64,000 nucleotides of DNA, taken from an uncultured Duncaniella sp. GTDB lineage: Bacteria; Bacteroidota; Bacteroidia; Bacteroidales; Muribaculaceae. Position numbers and translations under genes: made by a program. This document shows, piece after piece, positions 6,566 to 14,586 of the stretch. The stretch spans positions 133,567 to 197,566 of the forward strand of contig CAJUKP010000002.1 of assembly GCA_910587165.1 (NCBI GenBank). The letters run 5' to 3'. How positions within the stretch are numbered: position 1 is the stretch's first letter; each line of letters opens with the position of its first letter. A model generated the notes under the pieces. That model saw only the letters and a program-made list of their open reading frames with translations. It did no database searches and was not told the DNA's origin.

Positions 6566-7705
6566 TTAGTCACAACGATGTGCGCCATCTGAAATGATCA
6601 CGTCGTAAATCTTTGGTTCGTGACCATATTTGGCATTGAACTTATCCTTCGCGGTAGCAATGAAGTGATCATATTTGTCGTTGGCCACAAGGTTGATGGT
6701 GCAACCTCCGAAGCCGCCTCCCATTATACGGGAACCGATGACACCACATTCTTTTGCTATCTCGTTGAGATAGTCAAGCTCCTCACATGACACTTCGTAG
6801 TCTTTCGAGAGTCCGTCGTGTGTCTCATACATCAGGCGGCCCACTGTGTCAATGTCGCCTCGATTGAGCGCGTCACAGACATCAAGCACACGCTCTTTCT
6901 CTTCAATTACGAATTTAGCGCGCATATAGTCCTCTGCCGAGATATCGGTCTTGACAGCCTCAAGCATCTCCTTGTCGGCATCCCTGAGTGTCTCCACGCC
7001 GAGGCGTTTGGCCACTCGCTCACACGACTGACGGCGCTTGTTGTAGGGTGAGTCGACAAGCTCATGCTTCACAACAGAGTCAACAAGCACCAACCGATAT
7101 CCGTCAATCTTAAATGGGAAATATTCATATTCCAACGAACGGCAATCGAGACGTATCAGGCAGTCCTTCTTTCCGAAGACAGACGCGAACTGATCCATGA
7201 TGCCACAGTTGACTCCGCAATAATTATGCTCTGTGGACTGGCCTATCTTGGCGAGCTCGAACTTTTCGATAGAGTTGCCGTTGAAAAGATCATTTATGGC
7301 GAATGCGAAGCAAGACTCAAGAGCTGCAGAAGAGGAGAGACCTGCGCCAAGAGGAACATTGCCGGCAAATGTGGCGTCAAATCCCTTGACGGTTCCTCCA
7401 CGCTTGATGGTCTCACGGCAAACACCGAACACATAGCGTGCCCACTGTTCAGCAGGAGCGTCTTCTTCATTCAGGCCGAAAGAGGTCGATTCATTGAGGT
7501 CAAGAGAGTACAGGTTGACCTTATCCGTGTTGTTGGGCCGGATGTCGGCCATGATCACCTTGTCAATCGCACCCGGGAATACGAATCCTCCATTATAATC
7601 GGTATGTTCCCCGATCAGGTTGATTCGCCCGGCCGAGGCGTAGAGGGTGCCTTCGCCGCCAAAATGGTCGGCAAAAGCTTTTGCAACTTTTTCTTTAAGT
7701 TCCAT
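6566..7705 (-). CDS. galK: Galactokinase
   Basis: Phosphorylates galactose at C1 with ATP, the first committed step of the Leloir pathway in the cytoplasm. The 379-aa GHMP kinase shows the galactokinase signature GRINLIGEHTDYNGG (residues 26-40), the ATP-binding motif PLGAGLSSSAALE, GIMDQF, and the C-terminal GGGFGGCTIN motif. MELKEKVAKAFADHF at 7705 is taken as start because AAAGAAG precedes it at good distance; the longer frame to 7831 would overlap the upstream gene. It lies 13 bp after the nucleotidyltransferase and is the last gene of the galM-nucleotidyltransferase-galK operon. Confidence 0.95.
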   Translation of the reverse strand: MELKEKVAKAFADHFGGEGTLYASAGRINLIGEHTDYNGGFVFPGAIDKVIMADIRPNNTDKVNLYSLDLNESTSFGLNEEDAPAEQWARYVFGVCRETIKRGGTVKGFDATFAGNVPLGAGLSSSAALESCFAFAINDLFNGNSIEKFELAKIGQSTEHNYCGVNCGIMDQFASVFGKKDCLIRLDCRSLEYEYFPFKIDGYRLVLVDSVVKHELVDSPYNKRRQSCERVAKRLGVETLRDADKEMLEAVKTDISAEDYMRAKFVIEEKERVLDVCDALNRGDIDTVGRLMYETHDGLSKDYEVSCEELDYLNEIAKECGVIGSRIMGGGFGGCTINLVANDKYDHFIATAKDKFNAKYGHEPKIYDVIISDGAHRCD

Positions 7706-7718
7706 GATATCTTCTTTG

Positions 7719-8624
7719 TTAAAACATTTTTTCAGGATATGTTCCATCCTTGTGGAGAGCTGCGAATTTCTCAACCACGCCGGGACGGTCGGCGGAATAT
7801 GTGACACCGAACCATTTCGAATCTGTATCAAGCACCTTCACTGTGGCCTCGCCATTGTGGATAAGGGTATCAATACAGAGCGGAATAAAGAATTCCGCCT
7901 TGGGAGTGTCGAGGTCCTTGTCAAGGAATTTCTTGAATTCACGTTCGGAATAGTCGAAGTAGTCCGGTGTGAATCCCCAGAGATTCATCGAGACGGGAGT
8001 CATGGGGTCGAGAGTCTGCTCGATACCATTCTCATCGGTGAATACGATGTCTCCGTTGGGGGCATACGATATTGCTGTACGCTCAACCACTCCGGTGAGG
8101 TTTCCGTCATTTCCTCGGGAACACACTCCACGTGCCACTGATCCATTTTCGGTCATGGTATTACCCACACGGAATCCAACCATTGAATAATCACCCTTAC
8201 GGTTGCGTGGACGCATGAGATCTTCGGCAATCACACGAAATGCGTCACGGCCATAAAAGTCATCGGCATTTATTACGGCGAAAGGCTCGTTGATAACCTC
8301 CTTGCCCATGAGCACTGCATGGTTGGTGCCCCATGGCTTTGTGCGATCAGCAGGACAGGTATAACCTTCGGGGAGCTTGTCCGTTGCCTGGAAGACCACT
8401 TCTACCGGAATATGCCCTTCATATTTCGATAGGATCTTTTCACGGAAATCGTTTTCAAAGTCCTTGCGGATCACAAACACCACCTTGCCGAAGCCAGCCT
8501 GTATGGCATCGTATATGGAATAGTCCATGATTGTCTGTCCCTGAGGGCCAAGGGGGTCAAGCTGCTTAAGACCGCCGTAACGACTGCCCATTCCGGCAGC
8601 GAGAACGAAGAGTGTAGGTTTCAT
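7719..8624 (-). CDS. Sugar-1-phosphate nucleotidyltransferase family protein
   Basis: The 301-aa protein begins MKPTLFVLAAGMGSRYGGLK, an NTP_transferase N-terminus with the G-x-G-x-R nucleotide-binding loop, and has NADDFYGRDAF, the metal-binding Asp region. It belongs to the nucleotidyltransferases that make NDP-sugars from sugar-1-phosphates. Because it sits between galM and galK, and no galT is seen in the window, it may act on galactose-1-phosphate or glucose-1-phosphate to feed UDP-sugar formation. This substrate is inference from context. It is 13 bp upstream of galK and 27 bp downstream of galM, with the same strand and operon. Confidence 0.8.
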   Translation of the reverse strand: MKPTLFVLAAGMGSRYGGLKQLDPLGPQGQTIMDYSIYDAIQAGFGKVVFVIRKDFENDFREKILSKYEGHIPVEVVFQATDKLPEGYTCPADRTKPWGTNHAVLMGKEVINEPFAVINADDFYGRDAFRVIAEDLMRPRNRKGDYSMVGFRVGNTMTENGSVARGVCSRGNDGNLTGVVERTAISYAPNGDIVFTDENGIEQTLDPMTPVSMNLWGFTPDYFDYSEREFKKFLDKDLDTPKAEFFIPLCIDTLIHNGEATVKVLDTDSKWFGVTYSADRPGVVEKFAALHKDGTYPEKMF

Positions 8625-8651
8625 TTTATCTTTTTATTGATGTTCTGTCGT

Positions 8652-9692
8652 TTATTTAAATACGAATTTAATTGTCTCCTTATATTCTTCTCCGGGACGA
8701 AGCTCTGAGGAAGGGAACTCCGGATGATTGGGGGCATCCGGGAAATTCTGACATTCGATGGCAACTCCATCATAGTCATGATAGTTGTGCCCCGAGATGC
8801 TTTCCGGACAACCCTCAAGCCAGTTCCCGGTATAGATCTGCATACCGGGTTGGGTAGTAAGCACCCGTAGTTCACGTCCTGACCGGGCGGCCTTCAGAGC
8901 GGCAACTTCTTTAAGTATGCCTTTCTCATGATCCTTGACTATCCAGCAATGGTCGTATCCCTTTCCAATCTTCAAAGGCTCAAATTCGGCATTGATGTCA
9001 CGCCCGATGGTCTTGAACTCACGAAAATCCATCGGCGTTCCTGCTACCGGAGCAAACTCGCCGGTTGGAATCTGAGTTTCATCTGTCGGAAGATATAGAT
9101 CCGAGTTAAGTCTCAGTTCATGTTCAAGCACCGAGCCTGAAGCCTCTCCGTCGAGGTTGAAATATACGTGATTGGTTAGATTTATCACGGTTGGAGCGTC
9201 CGTGTCTGCCTCAAGCACAAGGGTCAGTTCATTATTGTCGTTCCAGGTGTATCTGGCGGTGACCGTGAGATTGCCGGGATAACCTTCCTCGCCATCCTCA
9301 GCCACATATATGAATACGATTGTATCGTTGCCTGATATCTTCGCATCCCATATACGGTTCATGAAGCCCTCCGGACCACCGTGGAGAGCATTCGGCCCAT
9401 TGTTGATGGCAAGAGTGTATGCCTTGTCATCAAGCTTGAAATGTCCGCGGGCTATACGGTTGGCAAACCGGCCTGGTATTTTTCCCGCACACGGACCATC
9501 GGCTATCCAAGATGCTGCATCCTTGTATCCAAGTGCGACATTGTCATGCTGCCCATCTTTGTCAGGAACATTTATGGCTACGATCCCGGCTCCAAGAGTG
9601 GAAAGTGTCACACTTGCGCCGGAGGCGTTGGTTATTGTATAGTGGGTGATGGATCCCTTTGGAGAATTGAATTGCTGAGTAGTTATATTCAT
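8652..9692 (-). CDS. galM: Aldose 1-epimerase (mutarotase)
   Basis: Interconverts alpha and beta anomers of galactose so that galactokinase receives the alpha form. The 346-aa protein has the GalM pattern: GRFANRIARG (substrate binding), NGPNALHGG with His, the catalytic-base region NLTNHVYFNL with His, and the late Glu in GVAIECQNFPDAPNH. No signal peptide is visible, so it is probably cytoplasmic. MNITTQQFNSPKGS at 9692 is chosen over the upstream frame to 9743 because the promoter box lies at 9712-9719. First gene of the galactose operon. Confidence 0.93.
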   Translation of the reverse strand: MNITTQQFNSPKGSITHYTITNASGASVTLSTLGAGIVAINVPDKDGQHDNVALGYKDAASWIADGPCAGKIPGRFANRIARGHFKLDDKAYTLAINNGPNALHGGPEGFMNRIWDAKISGNDTIVFIYVAEDGEEGYPGNLTVTARYTWNDNNELTLVLEADTDAPTVINLTNHVYFNLDGEASGSVLEHELRLNSDLYLPTDETQIPTGEFAPVAGTPMDFREFKTIGRDINAEFEPLKIGKGYDHCWIVKDHEKGILKEVAALKAARSGRELRVLTTQPGMQIYTGNWLEGCPESISGHNYHDYDGVAIECQNFPDAPNHPEFPSSELRPGEEYKETIKFVFK

Positions 9693-9711
9693 GGTTATGA
9701 CGTTTGTTTTG

Positions 9712-9744
9712 CAAAAGTAAGAATTATTTGTCGGGTTGACCAAA
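9712..9744 (-). promoter_or_regulatory. Promoter of the galM operon
   Basis: On the minus strand TTTG (9744-9741), a 21-bp spacer and TACTTTTG (9719-9712) lie 20 bp upstream of galM. Confidence 0.65.
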
Positions 9745-9856
9745 TTTAATCATGTCAAAAGATGATACAATTCACTCAAAACATAGTAAAAATCATAAAG
9801 GGCCACCTAATTTTGACACAGCCGGGCCAAAATGCAGGAATTAAAGAAAAAATTCG

Positions 9857-9864
9857 TAACTTTG
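9857..9864 (+). promoter_or_regulatory. -7 box of the ABC-F gene
   Basis: TAACTTTG matches the -7 consensus and lies 25 bp before the ATG; no good -33 element is seen. Confidence 0.5.
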
Positions 9865-9889
9865 CACTCCGAAAATAGAAGACGAAAAT

Positions 9890-11503
9890 ATGATTGCTGT
9901 AAACAACTTAGGCATACAGTTCGGTAAGAGGGTATTGTTTCAGGATGTAAATCTTAAATTCACCCCCGGTAACTGCTATGGTATAATCGGAGCCAATGGC
10001 GCGGGAAAGTCAACTCTCATGCGCATACTCAGCGACCAGTTATCACCCACACACGGCACAGTGACCCAAGGGCCTGGTGAGCGAATGAGCGTACTTGAGC
10101 AGGATCACTTCAAATATGATGATTGTACTGTGATTGAGACTGTGCTCAGAGGTCACACTGTGCTCTGGGACATCATGCAGGAGAAAGACGCGCTATATGC
10201 CAAGGAAGATTTCACCGATGAGGATGGCATACGTGCATCGGAACTGGAAGAGCGCTTTGCAGAACTCGAGGGTTGGAATGCCGAGAGTGATGCCGCAGCT
10301 CTGTTGAGCGGACTTGGAATAAAGGAAGATAAGCATTACACACTCATGCGCGACATGAGTGGTAATGAGAAGGTGCGTGTGCTCCTTGCAAAGGCGCTTT
10401 TCGGCAATCCCGACAATCTTCTTCTCGATGAGCCTACCAACGACCTTGATCTCGAGACCGTGGCATGGCTCGAGGACTACCTGTCGAAGGCAGAGAATAC
10501 CGTTCTCGTCGTTAGCCACGACCGTCATTTCCTGGATGCCGTCAGCACCCATACCCTTGACATTGACTACAACAAGCTCACTCTATTCGCCGGAAACTAC
10601 AGCTTCTGGTATGAGTCATCGCAGCTTGCGCTCCGTCAGCAGCAGCAGGCTAACAAGAAGGCCGAGGAGAAGCGCAAGGAACTCCTTGAGTTTATCCAGC
10701 GTTTCAGTGCCAATGTGGCCAAATCCAAACAGACTACATCGCGTAAAAAGATGCTTGAGAAACTTAATGTCGAGGAGATACAGCCTTCATCACGACGTTA
10801 TCCGGGCATTATCTTCACCCCACAGCGCGAACCTGGCAACAAGATACTAGAAGTCAAAGGCCTGTCGGCAAGCATCGACGGAGAAGTGTTGTTCAGGGAT
10901 GTTAATTTCCAGGTAGAGAAAGGAGATAAGATCGCATTCCTTTCCCATGATCCCCGAGCAATGACCGCTCTCTTCGAGATAATAACCGGAAACCGCAAGC
11001 CTGATGCCGGAACCTACGAATGGGGACAGACCATCACAACTGCATATCTCCCCCTTGACAATACCGGATTCTTTAATACTGATCTGAATCTTGTGGACTG
11101 GTTGGCCCAGTACTCCAATGACTCCTCGGAAATATATCTCAAGGGTTTTCTTGGGAAGATGCTCTTCTCAGGAGAGGAGGTACTCAAGAAAGCATCTGTC
11201 CTCTCAGGTGGAGAGAAGATGCGTTGCATGATAGCACGCATGATGATGACTGATGCCAACACCCTGGTTCTTGACTCACCCACCAACCATCTTGACCTCG
11301 AATCAATCCAGGCATTCAACAATACCCTTCGTGTATTCAAGGGAAATATATTGATGTCGAGCCATGACCATGAGTTCATCCAGACGGTTTCTAACCGCAT
11401 AATCGAACTTACTCCCAATGGCATCATCGACAAGCTCATGGACTACGATGACTTCATCAGTGATCCCAAGGTGATCGCGGCACGTGAGAAGATGTATTCT
11501 TGA
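9890..11503 (+). CDS. ABC-F family ATPase (YbiT/EttA-like) with a degenerate second ATP site
   Basis: A soluble tandem-ABC protein of 537 aa without membrane segments, of the ABC-F class that acts on ribosomes. Domain 1 has Walker A GANGAGKST (34-42), a modified signature MSGNEK (156-161) and Walker B LLLDEPTND (177-185). A charged Gln/Lys-rich linker (about 245-300) follows. Domain 2 has an intact signature VLSGGEKMR (437-445), but its Walker A is replaced by FLSHDPRAM (350-358) and the catalytic Glu after Walker B is Ser463 (LVLDSPTNHLDLES). I recall the same feature in Bacteroides relatives, so it is probably family-typical. The closest named relative is YbiT; a translation-related role is inferred. 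Confidence 0.88.
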   Translation: MIAVNNLGIQFGKRVLFQDVNLKFTPGNCYGIIGANGAGKSTLMRILSDQLSPTHGTVTQGPGERMSVLEQDHFKYDDCTVIETVLRGHTVLWDIMQEKDALYAKEDFTDEDGIRASELEERFAELEGWNAESDAAALLSGLGIKEDKHYTLMRDMSGNEKVRVLLAKALFGNPDNLLLDEPTNDLDLETVAWLEDYLSKAENTVLVVSHDRHFLDAVSTHTLDIDYNKLTLFAGNYSFWYESSQLALRQQQQANKKAEEKRKELLEFIQRFSANVAKSKQTTSRKKMLEKLNVEEIQPSSRRYPGIIFTPQREPGNKILEVKGLSASIDGEVLFRDVNFQVEKGDKIAFLSHDPRAMTALFEIITGNRKPDAGTYEWGQTITTAYLPLDNTGFFNTDLNLVDWLAQYSNDSSEIYLKGFLGKMLFSGEEVLKKASVLSGGEKMRCMIARMMMTDANTLVLDSPTNHLDLESIQAFNNTLRVFKGNILMSSHDHEFIQTVSNRIIELTPNGIIDKLMDYDDFISDPKVIAAREKMYS

Positions 11504-11525
11504 TGCGTTTCCAATTTGAAATAAC

Positions 11526-11575
11526 GCGAGATTTTCACTTTTATACATTATACGGGTGAAAATCTCGCCATTTTT
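11526..11575 (+). terminator. Terminator of the ABC-F gene
   Basis: A perfect 13-bp stem (11526-11538 with 11556-11568) is followed by CATTTTTG, 23 bp after the stop codon. Confidence 0.85.
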
Positions 11576-11578
11576 GCA

Positions 11579-11586
11579 TACCTTTG
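11579..11586 (+). promoter_or_regulatory. -7 box of the metX operon
   Basis: TACCTTTG lies 21 bp before the metX ATG, just after the ABC-F terminator. No clear -33 element is present. Confidence 0.5.
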
Positions 11587-11607
11587 CGTTTCATTTCATA
11601 ATTGACG

Positions 11608-12630
11608 ATGAACAAAATGCAGATATATGACCATCCACACTCCTTCAGGCTGGAATCCGGTGTCCAACTCCCGCAACTCCGCATAGCCTATAACACTTAC
11701 GGCACACTGAACGAGAATGGCGACAATGTCGTGTGGGTATGTCATGCTCTTACTGCCAACAGTGATGTGGCCGGTTGGTGGCCACATTCGGTGGAAAGAG
11801 GCCGGTTTCTCGATCCTGAAAAGTGGTTCGTTGTTTGCGCCAACTTCATAGGATCACCATACGGGACCACCGCTCCACTCCACGTCAATCCGCTCACCGG
11901 CAAACCTTACTATGGAGATTTTCCACGTTATACCATAAGGGATATGGTCAACGCACACAGGATTCTTGCCGATCATCTGGGTATTGACCGTATCCACACT
12001 CTCGTAGGTTGTTCCGTGGGCGGTTTCCAGGCCATAGAATGGGCAGTGATGGAGCCCGAACGATTTGATCGTCTGTCCCTTATGGCGACAGATGCTGTAG
12101 CGACCCCCTGGACCATAGCAATTGATGAAACACAACGTATGTGCATCGAGGCTGACAGGACCTTCGGCGAGCCACGCAATGATGCAGGAGCGGCAGGGCT
12201 TGCCGCCGCACGTGCCATCGGGCTTCTCAGCTATCGCGGACCATCCGGCTATAATCTCACACAGCGTGATGTTGAAGAGTATCCCGCACCACGCAGAGCG
12301 GTTACTTACCAGCGATATCAGGGAGACAAGTTGGTAAAGCGTTTCGACGCATATTCATATCATGCCATTCTGGATGCATTTGATTCCCATGATGTCGGAA
12401 GGGGTAGAGGTGGACTTGAAGCAGCTGTAGCTGAAATCAGGGCAAAAACACTTGTCATAGGTCTCACGACCGATATTGTCTTTCCTCCTGACGATATGAG
12501 AGCTCTCGCTGCGAAAATACCCGGTTCGGTCTATGCCGAAATCCAGTCTCCGTTCGGCCATGACGGTTTTTTGGTCGAACACGAACAACTCAACGCCCTG
12601 ATGATCCCTTTTATGGCATCAGAGGTATAA
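11608..12630 (+). CDS. metX: Homoserine O-acetyltransferase family protein
   Basis: Transfers an acyl group from acetyl-CoA (or succinyl-CoA in some members) to homoserine, feeding methionine synthesis by sulfhydrylation. The 340-aa alpha/beta hydrolase shows the nucleophile elbow VGCSVGG (Ser136), the family stretch YDGSPYGTT-like NFIGSPYGTTAP, an Asp in LTTDIVFPP and the catalytic His in FGHDGFL. ATG at 11608 is used; an in-frame TTG two codons upstream is unlikely. Acetyl versus succinyl specificity cannot be set from sequence. The EamA transporter starts 5 bp after the stop, suggesting an operon. Confidence 0.92.
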   Translation: MNKMQIYDHPHSFRLESGVQLPQLRIAYNTYGTLNENGDNVVWVCHALTANSDVAGWWPHSVERGRFLDPEKWFVVCANFIGSPYGTTAPLHVNPLTGKPYYGDFPRYTIRDMVNAHRILADHLGIDRIHTLVGCSVGGFQAIEWAVMEPERFDRLSLMATDAVATPWTIAIDETQRMCIEADRTFGEPRNDAGAAGLAAARAIGLLSYRGPSGYNLTQRDVEEYPAPRRAVTYQRYQGDKLVKRFDAYSYHAILDAFDSHDVGRGRGGLEAAVAEIRAKTLVIGLTTDIVFPPDDMRALAAKIPGSVYAEIQSPFGHDGFLVEHEQLNALMIPFMASEV

Positions 12631-12635
12631 CACTA

Positions 12636-13559
12636 ATGGACATTTTAATGAACCGCGCTACCAAAGGATATATTCTTGGGGCGATTGCCGCTGTGAGCTA
12701 CGGCACAAACCCACTGTTCGCTGTCCCTCTCTACCGCATGGGCCTCAATACAGGCTCCGTGCTCTTCTACCGCTATTCGATTGCGGTCATAATCCTCGGA
12801 ATTGTCATGCTGTGCAAGAGGCATAGCTTCAGGCTTACCGGCCGACGGCTTCCGCTTATGATCATCGAGGGGGTAATGTTCGCGTTATCATCTGTGTTGC
12901 TGTTTGAGGCTTACCGATATATGGATGTCGGACTTGCTTCCACACTCCTTTTTGTCGAACCGGTATTCATCGCGCTTATTCTATGGATTTTCTACCGGCA
13001 GCGTATAAATATGCTCACGGCTGGATCAATAGTCGTGTGTATGGCCGGTATATTCTTGCTATCCGATCCCGGGCCGGGAGCATTTGTGACATTCGAGGGG
13101 ATAATCCTCGTAATGCTTGCTTCGCTTGCCTATGCGGTGTATATGGTTCTTATCAACAAGACGTCCCTACAACGGCTTCATGGTACGACAATAACATTCT
13201 ATTCACTGCTCTTTGGGCTTTCGGTGTTTGTGGTATATCTGGACGGACTCACCGAATTGCAGCCTGTACCGCTCAATCACATCGGCATAGTATGCGTGGC
13301 AGGTCTGTCGATATTCCCCACGATTGTGTCGCTTATGACCGTGGCTGTGTCAGTGCAACTCATCGGATCAGTGAGCGTGTCAATACTTGGAGCTCTCGAG
13401 CCGATCACAGGAGTATTTTTCGGTGTGGCACTCTTTGATGAACATCTCACTTTCAAGGCCTGTTGCGGCATTGTGCTGATTTTATCCTCCGTGCTTATGC
13501 TTGTATGCGCCCCTGTCATATTGAAAATCTATAGGAAAAGGATTCACTCAAAAGATTAA
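12636..13559 (+). CDS. EamA/DMT-family transporter
   Basis: The 307-aa protein has about ten hydrophobic segments in two homologous halves, each an EamA repeat (first half from GYILGAIAAVSYGTNPLF, second from FEGIILVMLASLAYAVYMVL). Such carriers move metabolites or amino acids across the inner membrane; the substrate is not known. Its place directly after metX (5-bp gap) makes a link with sulfur amino acid or homoserine export possible, but this is inference. A second Met four codons downstream (12648) could be the start. The LrgA gene begins 6 bp after its stop. Confidence 0.85.
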   Translation: MDILMNRATKGYILGAIAAVSYGTNPLFAVPLYRMGLNTGSVLFYRYSIAVIILGIVMLCKRHSFRLTGRRLPLMIIEGVMFALSSVLLFEAYRYMDVGLASTLLFVEPVFIALILWIFYRQRINMLTAGSIVVCMAGIFLLSDPGPGAFVTFEGIILVMLASLAYAVYMVLINKTSLQRLHGTTITFYSLLFGLSVFVVYLDGLTELQPVPLNHIGIVCVAGLSIFPTIVSLMTVAVSVQLIGSVSVSILGALEPITGVFFGVALFDEHLTFKACCGIVLILSSVLMLVCAPVILKIYRKRIHSKD

Positions 13560-13565
13560 TTGGAA

Positions 13566-13913
13566 ATGGTAAAACAATGTGCCGTGATATTCGGATGTCT
13601 TGCTGCCGGAGAGTTTATTGTCTGGCTCACAGGAATCACCATACCCGGAAGTATAATCGGGATGCTTTTGCTGACGCTGCTTCTTGACCGTAATATAGTC
13701 AATGCGGAAAAGGTCGCACCGATGTGCAGGTTCCTTGTCTCCAACATGGGATTCTTTTTTGTTCCCCCGGGCGTGGCCCTGATGTTATATTTCGATCTGA
13801 TTGCTGCATCGTGGCTACCGATCACAGTGGCTACGGTGGTCAGCACTGCTCTTGTTCTTGTAATCACAGGTCAGGTTCATCAATACTTTCGTCATGCAGT
13901 TCATAAAAAGTGA
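13566..13913 (+). CDS. CidA/LrgA family holin-like protein
   Basis: The 115-aa protein has four hydrophobic segments and the LrgA/CidA signatures AGEFIVWLTGITIPGSIIGM and FLVSNMGFFFVPPGVALM. Family members form holin-like pores or work with LrgB in export of small metabolites such as pyruvate or glycolate. ATG at 13566 is chosen; a TTG at 13560 directly abutting the EamA stop is less likely. It overlaps lrgB by 20 bp, as in most lrgAB pairs. Confidence 0.88.
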   Translation: MVKQCAVIFGCLAAGEFIVWLTGITIPGSIIGMLLLTLLLDRNIVNAEKVAPMCRFLVSNMGFFFVPPGVALMLYFDLIAASWLPITVATVVSTALVLVITGQVHQYFRHAVHKK

Positions 13914-14586
13914 GATTTTTCTTATTGCCGTCACATTCCTCGTTTTCTACGGCGCACAGAAGCTTCGCGACAGGACCGGTCTTCAGGTGCTGCATCCGGT
14001 ACTTGTCACAATAGCTGCCATAATCGCATTTCTGAAACTCACCGGTCTGAGTTATGAGGACTACTCGGCATCCGGCCGTTTCATTGAATTCTGGCTTAAA
14101 CCGGCCATCGTTGCACTTGGACTCCCACTATATACCCAGTTGAAATCAATCAGGCGCCAATTTCTGCCAATACTGATGAGTGAATTGGCCGGATGTGTGG
14201 TAGGAATTGTATCCGTTGTGCTCATAGCCAAAGGCATGGGAGCGTCCCGTGAGATCATCATATCTCTCGTCCCCAAATCCGTTACCACCCCTATAGCTAT
14301 CGAGATCACCACACAGCTCGGTGGAATACCATCCCTTACAGCTGCGATTGTGGTTGCGGTTGGATTGTTAGGGGCGGTATGTGGACTGCGTGTTCTGAGC
14401 ATCGGCCGCATCTATAGCCCCATAGCTATGAGTATAAGTATGGGAACGGCGGCTCATGTCATAGGCACGAGCCGCGCGTCGCAACTTTCAGACCGCTATG
14501 GAGCTTACGCTACAGTCGGTCTTATTCTGAATGGTGTTCTCACTTCTGTGATTTCGGGGCCACTTCTGACTCTGATGGGTGTTTGA
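13894..14586 (+). CDS. CidB/LrgB family membrane protein
   Basis: The 230-aa multi-pass protein matches LrgB/CidB (plant homologue PLGG1, a glycolate/glycerate carrier). Visible family stretches are LVPKSVTTPIAIEI, the conserved KSVTTP loop, and SMGTAAHVIGTSRA near the C-terminus. It works with the preceding LrgA protein, with which it overlaps by 20 bp. Its 3' end overlaps the convergent mechanosensitive channel gene by 47 bp, so the two messages are antisense to each other there. Confidence 0.9.
   Translation: MQFIKSEIFLIAVTFLVFYGAQKLRDRTGLQVLHPVLVTIAAIIAFLKLTGLSYEDYSASGRFIEFWLKPAIVALGLPLYTQLKSIRRQFLPILMSELAGCVVGIVSVVLIAKGMGASREIIISLVPKSVTTPIAIEITTQLGGIPSLTAAIVVAVGLLGAVCGLRVLSIGRIYSPIAMSISMGTAAHVIGTSRASQLSDRYGAYATVGLILNGVLTSVISGPLLTLMGV

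Noticed and set aside
7064..7804. 246-aa plus-strand frame opposite galK
   Set aside because: It lies opposite the conserved galactokinase motifs, so the reading is a shadow of a real gene.
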